Source: an uncultured Prevotella sp. (GTDB lineage Bacteria; Bacteroidota; Bacteroidia; Bacteroidales; Bacteroidaceae). From it: a stretch of 6,135 bases of DNA. The stretch spans positions 1-6,135 of the forward strand of contig ONQK01000132.1 of NCBI GenBank assembly GCA_900319895.1, given 5' to 3'. The notes under the pieces were generated by a model. It was not told the origin of the DNA. It made no database searches and saw nothing but the letters and a program-made list of their open reading frames with translations. The translations under genes were made by a program, and so were the position numbers. Numbering within the stretch: position 1 is the first letter of the stretch; every line of letters starts with the position of its first letter. Below are positions 1 through 5,998 of the stretch, in pieces.

Positions 1-41
1 CTGATGTCATAGAGCATGTTCAGACTGATGGTATAAATTCA

Positions 42-73
42 CAGATGAAACGACAGCTTGCAGATGAAACGAC
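42..73 (+). repeat. 13-bp direct repeat duplicating the lysozyme start
   Basis: CAGATGAAACGAC occurs at 42-54 and again at 61-73, with AGCTTG between the copies. The second copy holds the real start codon (ATG 64). The first holds an ATG at 45 which, offset by 19 bases, is in a different frame. That frame encodes a 32-residue peptide ending at the TGA at 141-143, overlapping the lysozyme start. The same frame is also open back to base 3, so a gene entering from the left edge could instead end at 143. The repeat is directly visible; any effect on translation is inference. Confidence 0.7.
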
Positions 74-771
74 TTCTTATTTTAACGCTGATGACAGGAT
101 TTTCGTGTTTGCTCAATGCACAAACAGGACGTGTATTGTGTGAGGACACTTGCCGGCACCTCCATGGCATCGACCTGAGCCACTATCAAGGCGACGTGTT
201 CTGGGAAGCCGTCGGCGAGAACGACAGGAACCTGTATGTGTACCTCAAAGCGACAGAAGGCGGCGACAATATCGACAAGAAATATGCCGACAACATCCGT
301 TTGGCACGCAAGCACGGCTTGAAGGTCGGCTCTTACCACTTTTTCCGTCCCAAGACACCACTGGAGACCCAGCTGAGAAACTTCCTCTCCCAGTGCCGGC
401 CGAGCGACCAAGACCTGATTCCCATGATTGACATTGAGACCCGGGGCGGGCTGGAAGCCGAAGAATTTTGCGACTCGCTGTTCAAATTCCTCAACATGGT
501 AGAAAAAGCCTACCGCCAAAAGCCGCTGCTGTACACCTTCGCCAACTTCTACGACTACTACTTGCAGGGCAAGATCAACGGCTACCCTCTCATGATAGCA
601 CAATATACCGAACAAGAGCCCAAGCTACAAGACGGGCACGACATCACCATGTGGCAATACACCTGCAAAGGCCGCATCAAAGGCATCCGCGGGCATGTGG
701 ACAAGAGCAGGTTCCTGGGCAGCCACTCATTGAATGAAATCAGTTTTAAACATCATAAATTTGCAGACTAA
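64..771 (+). CDS. Secreted GH25 lysozyme (N-acetylmuramidase)
   Basis: Predicted 235-residue glycoside hydrolase family 25 muramidase, which cleaves the MurNAc-GlcNAc beta-1,4 bond of peptidoglycan. Residues 1-19 form a type I signal peptide (basic MKR, hydrophobic core, likely cleavage after LNA), so it acts in the periplasm or outside the cell. The family pattern is complete: GIDLSHYQG at 35-43 (D37), KATEG at 62-66, GSYHFF at 89-94, the catalytic DIE at 123-125 (D123, E125), MWQYT at 196-200 and HVDKSRF at 211-217 (D213). By family knowledge D37, D123, E125 and D213 match the acidic active-site residues of Cellosyl-type enzymes. There are no cell-wall-binding repeats, so it is a bare catalytic domain. 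I chose ATG at 64 because the protein then begins MKRLLILTL; a TTG six bases upstream adds only two residues. The gene ends ten bases before the next one. A role in the cell's own wall turnover or in attack on other bacteria cannot be told from sequence. Confidence 0.93.
   Translation: MKRLLILTLMTGFSCLLNAQTGRVLCEDTCRHLHGIDLSHYQGDVFWEAVGENDRNLYVYLKATEGGDNIDKKYADNIRLARKHGLKVGSYHFFRPKTPLETQLRNFLSQCRPSDQDLIPMIDIETRGGLEAEEFCDSLFKFLNMVEKAYRQKPLLYTFANFYDYYLQGKINGYPLMIAQYTEQEPKLQDGHDITMWQYTCKGRIKGIRGHVDKSRFLGSHSLNEISFKHHKFAD
756..763 (+). promoter_or_regulatory. Candidate -7 element for the zinc-ribbon gene
   Basis: TAAATTTG matches the Bacteroidetes -7 consensus TAnnTTTG exactly. It lies inside the last codons of the lysozyme gene, 18 bases before the ATG at 782. 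An ATTG at 729-732 could serve as a -33 element, but the 23-base spacing is somewhat long. If used, the leader would be only about a dozen bases. It may give the zinc-ribbon gene its own transcription besides readthrough. An 8-base pattern with four fixed positions lost to N and AT-rich surroundings can arise by chance. Confidence 0.35.
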
Positions 772-781
772 ACAAATAGAC

Positions 782-1882
782 ATGGCACTCATCAACTGTC
801 CTGAATGCGGGCATAAAATTAGCGACAAAGCTGCGGCATGCCCAAGCTGCGGCATCAAAATCGCCGGAAACATCACCTGCTGTCCATCATGCAGACACAC
901 TTACCTCACCGAAGCCCCACAATGCCCGAAATGCTCCTATCCGAACATCTCAAAACAACATACGCCCCCCCCTTCTTCCCCCGCCTATTCCCAAGACCAT
1001 GGCGAGAAGAGGGGAAAAGGCAAAAAAACAGCACTCATCACAATCATGGCAGCCATCGTCATCGGCGCGGCCGGACTTTATTACCACCAACACCTCAAAG
1101 CAGGCCGAGAATTTGAAGAATACCGCTTGGCAGCCCAAAGCAATGACATCAACGTGGTGGAGCAATACCTCAAAGCCTTCCCCGATGCGCCACAACAACA
1201 CATCAATGCCATCAATGCACGAAAAGGCAAGCTCCTGCGAGAAGAACAAGATTGGAAAAATGCGCTGGCCAGCCAGTCAACATCCATAGTCCAACATTAC
1301 ATCGACACACATCAAGACGGCAGGTTCCTGGAAGATGCACTTGGCCAGCTCGACTCGCTGGACTGGGAGACCAGCAAGATGGCCGACAGCGACAGTGCCT
1401 ATCAAAAATACTTGGAAAAACATCCTGACGGCAAATATTTCAATGAGGCAGAAGAAGCCATACGAGCCATCAAGAACCGCATCGTCACGCCAGAAGAGAC
1501 ATTGCTGGTGCGGCAGATTTTCCGCCAATTCTTCCTTGCCATCAACGAAAAGAATGAGGCAAAGCTCGCGGCTATGGTAAACAATATCCTGAGCACTTTC
1601 CTGGGGAAAAGCGGCGCGACCAAAACCGACGTGCTGGACTTCATGAAGCGCATTTACAAAGAGGATGTCGTCTCCATATTATGGCGGGTGGACAAAGACC
1701 TCAAAATCAACAAGCGCGAAGTCGGCAAGAACGAATACGAATACGGCGTAGAATTTCGGGCATTTCAATCGATAGACCGGAAAGACACGTCAAAAGAACG
1801 CTTTGCCACCTATAAAGTGACGGCAAAAGTGTCGCCCGACGGAAAAATCTCGGAGTTCAACATGAACAAAATTCAAAAATAG
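782..1882 (+). CDS. Double zinc-ribbon, single-TM envelope protein
   Basis: Predicted 366-residue bitopic membrane protein of unknown function. Two zinc ribbons of identical spacing (C-x2-C-x10-C-x2-C) use C6, C9, C20, C23 and C34, C37, C48, C51. A Pro/Ser linker (61-67) and a basic patch (GEKRGKGKK, 74-82) precede one transmembrane helix at about 83-101. By the positive-inside rule the ribbons are cytoplasmic and the rest is periplasmic. Residues 108-230 are helical with loosely repeated motifs ending FPD, HQDG and HPDG (near 133, 177 and 214), resembling degenerate TPR-like repeats. Residues about 238-366 have helices followed by beta-rich sequence, compatible with an NTF2-like fold. Zinc ribbon, TM helix and NTF2-like domain is also the layout of Firmicutes TcaA/YvbJ-type proteins, but that link is by architecture only. 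I chose ATG 782, giving MALINCPECG, over ATG 734, which would overlap the lysozyme gene and add 16 residues unlike a zinc-ribbon N-terminus. A C8 tract lies in the linker codons. Confidence 0.87.
   Translation: MALINCPECGHKISDKAAACPSCGIKIAGNITCCPSCRHTYLTEAPQCPKCSYPNISKQHTPPPSSPAYSQDHGEKRGKGKKTALITIMAAIVIGAAGLYYHQHLKAGREFEEYRLAAQSNDINVVEQYLKAFPDAPQQHINAINARKGKLLREEQDWKNALASQSTSIVQHYIDTHQDGRFLEDALGQLDSLDWETSKMADSDSAYQKYLEKHPDGKYFNEAEEAIRAIKNRIVTPEETLLVRQIFRQFFLAINEKNEAKLAAMVNNILSTFLGKSGATKTDVLDFMKRIYKEDVVSILWRVDKDLKINKREVGKNEYEYGVEFRAFQSIDRKDTSKERFATYKVTAKVSPDGKISEFNMNKIQK
965..972 (+). repeat. C8 homopolymer within the zinc-ribbon gene
   Basis: Eight consecutive C residues fall in the codons for the proline linker between the zinc ribbons and the transmembrane helix, followed closely by a C5 run at 978-982. 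Gain of one C would move reading into a frame that stops at 1116; loss of one C would move it into a frame open to 1289. Either change would remove the membrane helix and the whole periplasmic part while keeping both ribbons. The tract is seen directly; slippage is inference. Confidence 0.9.
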
Positions 1883-1932
1883 GCCGGAAGCGCAAAATAT
1901 CGGCAAACAAGTATTTTTATCGGCCTTTTTTC
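1876..1932 (+). terminator. Candidate terminator after the zinc-ribbon gene
   Basis: AGGCCG at 1881-1886, overlapping the TAG stop, pairs with CGGCCT at 1921-1926, which runs into a T-tract (1926-1931). An A-run at 1875-1879 can extend the stem against those T residues, and inside the large loop AAAATA (1894-1899) pairs with TATTTT (1912-1917). The result is a bipartite hairpin with a long loop, weaker than a classic intrinsic terminator. It sits where one would be expected, between a convincing gene end and a new promoter. Confidence 0.4.
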
Positions 1933-1933
1933 G

Positions 1934-1941
1934 TATCTTTG
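1934..1941 (+). promoter_or_regulatory. Bacteroidetes -7 promoter element for the nucleotidase gene
   Basis: TATCTTTG fits the Bacteroidetes housekeeping sigma -7 consensus TAnnTTTG and lies 27 bases upstream of ATG 1969. Transcription would begin at about 1947-1950, leaving a leader near 20 bases that is A-rich (AAAGAAATAG), as is usual for initiation in this phylum. The -33 region, around 1910-1916, has only a weak match. The element partly overlaps the T-tract of the preceding terminator candidate. Confidence 0.65.
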
Positions 1942-1968
1942 CAAACATCATTGCAAAGAAATAGCGAT

Positions 1969-3732
1969 ATGAAAAGATTCACAACAGTGTGCCTTGTAGC
2001 GCTCTGTACAATACTCACTACAATGGCAAGACCCAAAACCGTAAAACTGAGAGTCATCCAAACCACCGACGTACACGGATGCTTCTTCCCATACGACTTC
2101 ATCAACCAAAGGCCCAAGAAAGGGTCGATGGCGCGCGTGATGACGTATGTAGACTCCGTCCGCAAACAATATGGCGAAAACCTGCTGTTATTAGACAACG
2201 GTGACATTTTGCAAGGACAACCCACCTGCTACTACTCCAATTTCGTCAACCCGGACATGCCCAACGTGGCAGCGGCAGTCATCAACTACATGGGATTCGA
2301 TGCCCAAACCATCGGCAACCATGACATCGAAACCGGGCATGCCGTTTACGACAAATGGATAGAAGAGGTGAAATGTCCCATGCTCGGGGCCAACATCATC
2401 AATCGGGCGACCGGAAAGCCCTACACCGAGCCGTACGCCATATTCAACCGGCAAGGAGTGAAGATTGCCGTGCTGGGACTGCTCACACCTGCCATCCCCA
2501 ACTGGCTCAACGAAGAATTGTGGAAAGGGCTGAAGTTCGAAGAAATGGTGGGAAGCGCCAAATATTGGGTCAACCACCTGAAAAAGACAGAACAAGCCGA
2601 TATTATCATCGGACTTTTCCACTCAGGAAAAGATGGCGGCATCCACACCGATGAATACGATGAAGACGCCTCACTGCGCATTGCAAGAGAAGTGCCGGGA
2701 TTCGACATGGTCCTCTTTGGGCACGACCACACCAAATTCGGGGAAGTCATCAAAAACGTCGAGGGAAAAGACGTGCTCTGCATGAATGCCTCGTGTAATG
2801 CACTGATGGTCTGCGACGCATCGATTACCGTGACATGGAACGAGAAGCGCGGCAAGAAAACAAATCTGAAAAAAGAAATCAGCGGCACCATCGCAAATGT
2901 CGAGAATCTGAAAGTCGACCAGGACTTCATGGACCATTTTTCGGCGACAATCGACAGCGTCAACCACTTCGTCAACCGGAAAATCGGGACGTTTGAAAAG
3001 TCAATCTATTCGAGGGACTGTTATTTCGGCCCATCTGAATTCACAGACTTCATCCACGACCTCCAGCTGAAACTCACGGGCGCGGACATCTCTTTCAACG
3101 CTCCGCTCACCTTTGACAGCAGAATCAGAAAAGGAGACGTGCACGTCAGCGACATGTTCAACCTCTACAAATACGAAAATCAAATCTACGTCGTCAAAAT
3201 GACAGGAGAAGAAATCCGGAAACATCTTGAGATGAGCTACGACCAATGGGTTGCGACGATGAAATCCCCCGACGACCACATCATGCTGCTCAACGATGCC
3301 TCAAAAGACGACCAGCAGCGGCTCGGCTTCAAAAACCTGACATTCAACTTTGACAGCGCGGCCGGCATTGAATACGAAGTCGACGTAACAAAACCAAATG
3401 GGGAGAAAGTGAGAATTCTGCGCATGAGCAACGGCGAACCTTTCGAAGAAGACAAATGGTACAATGTCGTGATGAACAGCTACCGTGGAAATGGTGGTGG
3501 CGAGCTGCTGACAAAAGGCGCCGGCATTCCCCATCATGAACTGAAGAACCGGATTGTCTTTGAAAGCGAGCGCGACCAACGGTTCTATCTGATGCAGGAA
3601 ATCGAAAAAACGGGACACATGGACCCGCAAAAGCACCAAAACTGGAAATTCGTACCCCAAGAATGGGCTAAAAAGGCGATAGAGCGTGACAAAGCCATCA
3701 TATTCCCACACCCTGTTGAAGAAGAATATTGA
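1969..3732 (+). CDS. Exported metallophosphatase/nucleotidase (CpdB/UshA family)
   Basis: Predicted 587-residue periplasmic nucleotide phosphoesterase that would dephosphorylate extracellular nucleotides for salvage. Residues 1-20 are a signal peptide with likely cleavage after TTMA. The N-terminal calcineurin-like domain (about 26-290) has a full dimetal set: TTDVHG at 32-37 (D34, H36), DNGD at 76-79 (D79), GNHD at 116-119 (N117, H118), LFHSG at 216-220 (H218) and GHDH at 251-254 (H252, H254). The C-terminal 5'-nucleotidase domain (about 335-535) has the NAPLTFDSRI stretch at 377-386, a YKYENQIYVVKMTG segment at 400-413 and NSYRGNGGG at 503-511. GHxH rather than GHxQ, PYDF after the first motif, and YRGNGGG recall CpdB (2',3'-cyclic-nucleotide 2'-phosphodiesterase/3'-nucleotidase) more than UshA, but the substrate is not proven. 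I chose ATG 1969; a TTG in frame at 1939 lies inside the -7 element and spoils the signal peptide. It appears to be a single-gene transcript. Confidence 0.9.
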   Translation: MKRFTTVCLVALCTILTTMARPKTVKLRVIQTTDVHGCFFPYDFINQRPKKGSMARVMTYVDSVRKQYGENLLLLDNGDILQGQPTCYYSNFVNPDMPNVAAAVINYMGFDAQTIGNHDIETGHAVYDKWIEEVKCPMLGANIINRATGKPYTEPYAIFNRQGVKIAVLGLLTPAIPNWLNEELWKGLKFEEMVGSAKYWVNHLKKTEQADIIIGLFHSGKDGGIHTDEYDEDASLRIAREVPGFDMVLFGHDHTKFGEVIKNVEGKDVLCMNASCNALMVCDASITVTWNEKRGKKTNLKKEISGTIANVENLKVDQDFMDHFSATIDSVNHFVNRKIGTFEKSIYSRDCYFGPSEFTDFIHDLQLKLTGADISFNAPLTFDSRIRKGDVHVSDMFNLYKYENQIYVVKMTGEEIRKHLEMSYDQWVATMKSPDDHIMLLNDASKDDQQRLGFKNLTFNFDSAAGIEYEVDVTKPNGEKVRILRMSNGEPFEEDKWYNVVMNSYRGNGGGELLTKGAGIPHHELKNRIVFESERDQRFYLMQEIEKTGHMDPQKHQNWKFVPQEWAKKAIERDKAIIFPHPVEEEY

Positions 3733-3959
3733 GCAAAGGGAAATATTACGGCTCATTTTCAGCCAGAAAGATTGTTGCAACAATGCCGAGACAACCATCC
3801 CGCCACCCTGCTTTGCAAAGAGCCATACGTCCCCGCCCCAAACATTCGGGCCAGGACACTGGAAAACAATGGGGCCGGCGCGCATTCCCCCAAAAACGGC
3901 CTGCCTCAAAAGACAGCCTTCAATAGTGTAAATCCTCGGCAAACATTTATCTACCAGAC
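3733..3959. other. GC-rich intergenic region upstream of the glycosyltransferases
   Basis: This 227-base spacer lacks a convincing gene, although several frames on both strands are open because stop codons are rare in its C-rich sequence. It contains a weak hairpin just after the nucleotidase stop (GGCT 3750-3753 with AGCC 3761-3764), a 14-bp palindrome (3771-3784), and an imperfect inverted repeat at 3898-3919 which, read on the minus strand, is followed by five T residues. I find no clear TAnnTTTG promoter for the downstream genes. High GC is unusual for intergenic DNA in Bacteroidales, which is normally AT-rich. Confidence 0.6.
3771..3784. promoter_or_regulatory. 14-bp perfect palindrome, candidate operator
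   Basis: ATTGTTGCAACAAT is its own reverse complement. It lies 38 bases after the nucleotidase stop and about 175 bases before the first glycosyltransferase start. The symmetry and size fit a site for a dimeric regulator, but no regulator gene is in the window and no promoter is evident beside it. One such palindrome somewhere in 6 kb by chance is not rare. Confidence 0.3.
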
Positions 3960-4973
3960 ATGAACGATCATCAAGACTCAAACAAAAGGCCGCTGATCTC
4001 AGTCATCGTACCAGTTTATAACACGGAGAAATTCTTCCCTTGCTGCCTTGACTCCATACAGCGACAGACATTCACGGACTTTGAGGTCATAGTGGTGGAC
4101 GACGGTTCTACCGACCATTCGGGAAGTATTGCCGATGAGTATGCCGCCAGCGACAGCCGAATCCATGTCATACATAAGGGAAACGGCGGTTTGAGCGATG
4201 CACGCAATGTAGGACTGGAACACGCCAGAGGTGATGTCATCAGCTATGTCGATTCAGACGATGAAATCCGGCCAGACATGCTTCGGACGATGTACACCGC
4301 CATGCAGGAAAACGATGCAGACATCGTGGTGTGCGGGTATTATAAAGTCTGGCCAGAAAAAATCGTGGAAGTCGAGGCGATGAACAAACCAGGGAACTAC
4401 GACCGGCAAACCGCACTGGAACTTTTGCTCACGGACAAAATCGACCCTGCCGCATGCAACAAGCTCTATCGCCGAAAGGTTTTAAAAAGAGAGTTCCCCA
4501 AAGGATACTATCATGAAGACAACGCCGTAATGGGCTATTGGTTTTTAGAAGCTGGGCGCATCACGTTCATGTCCGAGAAACTATATCTCTACCGCCAGCG
4601 AAAAGATTCCATCATGCACCGTAGCGACAATGCCAAAAGCAGCCACGACTGGTTCCACTGCCTGACCAAACGCCATGATGCCGTCATGGGAATTGAGACA
4701 CTGGAGAAAATCGCCGGACAGCGGATGGTCATCTGGGGCGAACGTCTCTTCGACCGTCTTGCCAATGGTGAGTCATCGCTGAGAGAAAAACGGCATTACG
4801 CCAGACTTCTTGCCAACGATCTGAAGCCTTTCATCTGCGGAACTGACCGCTGCCTAAGCAGGAGACGGCATGTCCGCTTACGAATCATCCAGCTGTTTCC
4901 ACTAGCATTCGTCACCTACAGGACATGCACACAGAAGTTCAAATATTTGTTTCAAAACCTTTTCAGACGATGA
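3960..4973 (+). CDS. Family 2 glycosyltransferase (GT-A fold)
   Basis: Predicted 337-residue inverting GT2 enzyme that moves a sugar from a nucleotide-sugar donor onto a growing glycan, probably at the cytoplasmic face during surface polysaccharide or LPS glycan assembly. Motifs in order: PLISVIVPVYN at 11-21, VVDDGSTD at 45-52 (nucleotide binding), GNGGLSDARN at 74-83, the metal-binding DSDD at 98-101, CNKLYRR at 166-172, and HED at 185-187, where the acidic pair is the likely base region. KLYLYRQRKDSIM at 207-219 is the conserved stretch following it. No transmembrane helix is seen; the C-terminus is basic and partly hydrophobic (RRRHVRLRIIQLFPLAF), which may favour peripheral membrane contact. 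The ATG at 3960 gives a normal GT2 N-terminus. Its stop overlaps the next start as ATGA, implying translational coupling with a paralogue. Donor and acceptor cannot be assigned from sequence. Confidence 0.92.
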   Translation: MNDHQDSNKRPLISVIVPVYNTEKFFPCCLDSIQRQTFTDFEVIVVDDGSTDHSGSIADEYAASDSRIHVIHKGNGGLSDARNVGLEHARGDVISYVDSDDEIRPDMLRTMYTAMQENDADIVVCGYYKVWPEKIVEVEAMNKPGNYDRQTALELLLTDKIDPAACNKLYRRKVLKREFPKGYYHEDNAVMGYWFLEAGRITFMSEKLYLYRQRKDSIMHRSDNAKSSHDWFHCLTKRHDAVMGIETLEKIAGQRMVIWGERLFDRLANGESSLREKRHYARLLANDLKPFICGTDRCLSRRRHVRLRIIQLFPLAFVTYRTCTQKFKYLFQNLFRR

Positions 4974-5178
4974 ACACGACACGCACAATCCACGCCACTT
5001 CTTCGTTGCCGCTCATCTCCATCATCATTCCCGTCCATAACAGCGAACGATACCTAGAGCAATGCCTGCAAACAGTGCTCAGACAGACTTTTCCCGAACT
5101 TGAAGTCATCGTCGTGGACGACGGCTCGACCGACCGCTCGGGAGCCATTGCCAACGACTTTTCCGCCAGCGACAGCCG
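4144..5178 (+). repeat. Paralogous glycosyltransferase segments with a shared 16-mer
   Basis: The two GT2 genes share similar DNA around the VVDDGSTD to DSRI codons (about 4082-4171 and 5102-5191). The longest exact match I spotted is CCGCCAGCGACAGCCG at 4144-4159 and 5163-5178. Third positions differ elsewhere, so the duplication is not recent, but the stretch could support local recombination. Confidence 0.6.
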
Positions 5179-5998
5179 CATCCGCGTCATCCGTCAGGAA
5201 AACCAGGGCCCCTCCGCCGCCCGTAATGCTGCCATCCGTGAGGCAAAGGCAGACATTATCGGCTTTGTCGATGCCGACGACTGGGTGCGGGAAGATATGT
5301 TCGAAAAGCTGTATGACGCTATGTTGCAGAACGATGCCGATGTCAGCGTCTGCAACTTCATCGTTGCCTTTCAAGACCAACGGTGCGGCTTCGACCTGAA
5401 AGCAGCGGCCGGAAACCATACTCACGACGAAATTATGCTCCATGTGCTCAGCGGGCATCTCGGCAAGTCACTGTGGAACAAGTTGTTTCGCCGACGATTG
5501 CTGCAGCAGCCACTGCCCGTGGGGAAAGTGTACGAGGATGTCGACACGCTTTACAAATGGCTCTCCCATGCACAGCGGATGACAGTCGTCGACGAGCCGC
5601 TATATTACTACCGTCAGCGCAAAGGCGGCATCACCAACAGCCGTGATACCGCTCCGAAACGTTATGACTATTTCACGGCAGACAAAGGAAAGTTCTTGTA
5701 TGCCAAAGCTCAAGGTTACCGTATTTACAGCGACCTGACATTCTCAAAATTCGTACTGCGAACGGCTGAAAGAATAGCTCGCGGAGGCTCGGACAGCAAA
5801 GAAAAGAAACACTACATTGCAAAACTGCTACAAGAACCCCTGTTCCTCCAGCACTTCCCCCTCAAAAAATACGGGCGCAGGGATGCTCTGAGAAGATTCC
5901 TGCTGTTACACTTCCCTACCTTGTTCATCAACATACAGACACGCATCGGTGAGAGGATGTACGAAGAGGAAAAGCGCAAGAGAAAACTATTTGAATAA
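4970..5998 (+). CDS. Family 2 glycosyltransferase, paralogue of the upstream gene
   Basis: Predicted 342-residue GT2 enzyme with PLISIIIPVHN at 14-24, VVDDGSTD at 48-55, QGPSAARN at 79-86, DADD at 101-104, WNKLFRR at 159-165, YED at 178-180 and LYYYRQRKGGI at 201-211. By hand count about half of the first 120 residues match the upstream enzyme, including EVIVVDDGSTD and ASDSRI, so the pair looks like an old tandem duplication. It differs in the acceptor-side half and in the GNGGLSDARN versus QGPSAARN stretch, which suggests a different linkage or substrate. The C-terminus is highly charged (EEEKRKRK). I chose ATG 4970, overlapping the upstream TGA, rather than ATG 4925, which would overlap the upstream gene by 49 bases and add 15 residues before a good N-terminus. 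The two enzymes may act in consecutive steps on one glycan; no acceptor, flippase or polymerase gene is in view. Confidence 0.92.
   Translation: MNTTRTIHATSSLPLISIIIPVHNSERYLEQCLQTVLRQTFPELEVIVVDDGSTDRSGAIANDFSASDSRIRVIRQENQGPSAARNAAIREAKADIIGFVDADDWVREDMFEKLYDAMLQNDADVSVCNFIVAFQDQRCGFDLKAAAGNHTHDEIMLHVLSGHLGKSLWNKLFRRRLLQQPLPVGKVYEDVDTLYKWLSHAQRMTVVDEPLYYYRQRKGGITNSRDTAPKRYDYFTADKGKFLYAKAQGYRIYSDLTFSKFVLRTAERIARGGSDSKEKKHYIAKLLQEPLFLQHFPLKKYGRRDALRRFLLLHFPTLFINIQTRIGERMYEEEKRKRKLFE

Noticed and set aside
64..120. Lipoprotein signal in the lysozyme (cysteine at residue 15)
   Set aside because: The residues before it are G-F-S, without the hydrophobic residue expected three positions upstream in a lipobox; the AQ junction at residues 19-20 fits signal peptidase I better.
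82..615. Minus-strand open frame of 177 codons
   Set aside because: It lies entirely opposite the GH25 gene, whose catalytic motifs are complete, and the predicted protein shows no family features.
1939..1968. TTG start adding ten residues to the nucleotidase
   Set aside because: It falls within the -7 promoter element and would place a polar stretch before a clean signal peptide that starts at ATG 1969.
2191..2975. Overlapping minus-strand open frames opposite the nucleotidase
   Set aside because: They are antisense to conserved metal-binding motifs of the real gene and have no domain or promoter support.
3898..3919. Inverted repeat resembling an insertion-sequence end or a minus-strand terminator
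   Set aside because: The stem is short and has a bulge and a mismatch, no second end or target duplication is visible, and there is no minus-strand gene that would need it.
3772..3963. Small + strand frame in the spacer before the first glycosyltransferase
   Set aside because: Composition is low in hydrophobic residues, no motif is visible, its start lies in the palindrome, and two other + frames are equally open in the same DNA.
3301..3981. 226-codon open frame on the minus strand across the nucleotidase 3' end and the spacer
   Set aside because: More than half of it is antisense to the well-supported nucleotidase gene, it has no recognisable domain, and the spacer is poor in stop codons in several frames, so openness there carries little weight.
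4925..4969. Upstream ATG for the second glycosyltransferase
   Set aside because: It would overlap the first glycosyltransferase by 49 bases, whereas ATG 4970 forms a standard ATGA junction and gives a normal GT2 N-terminus.
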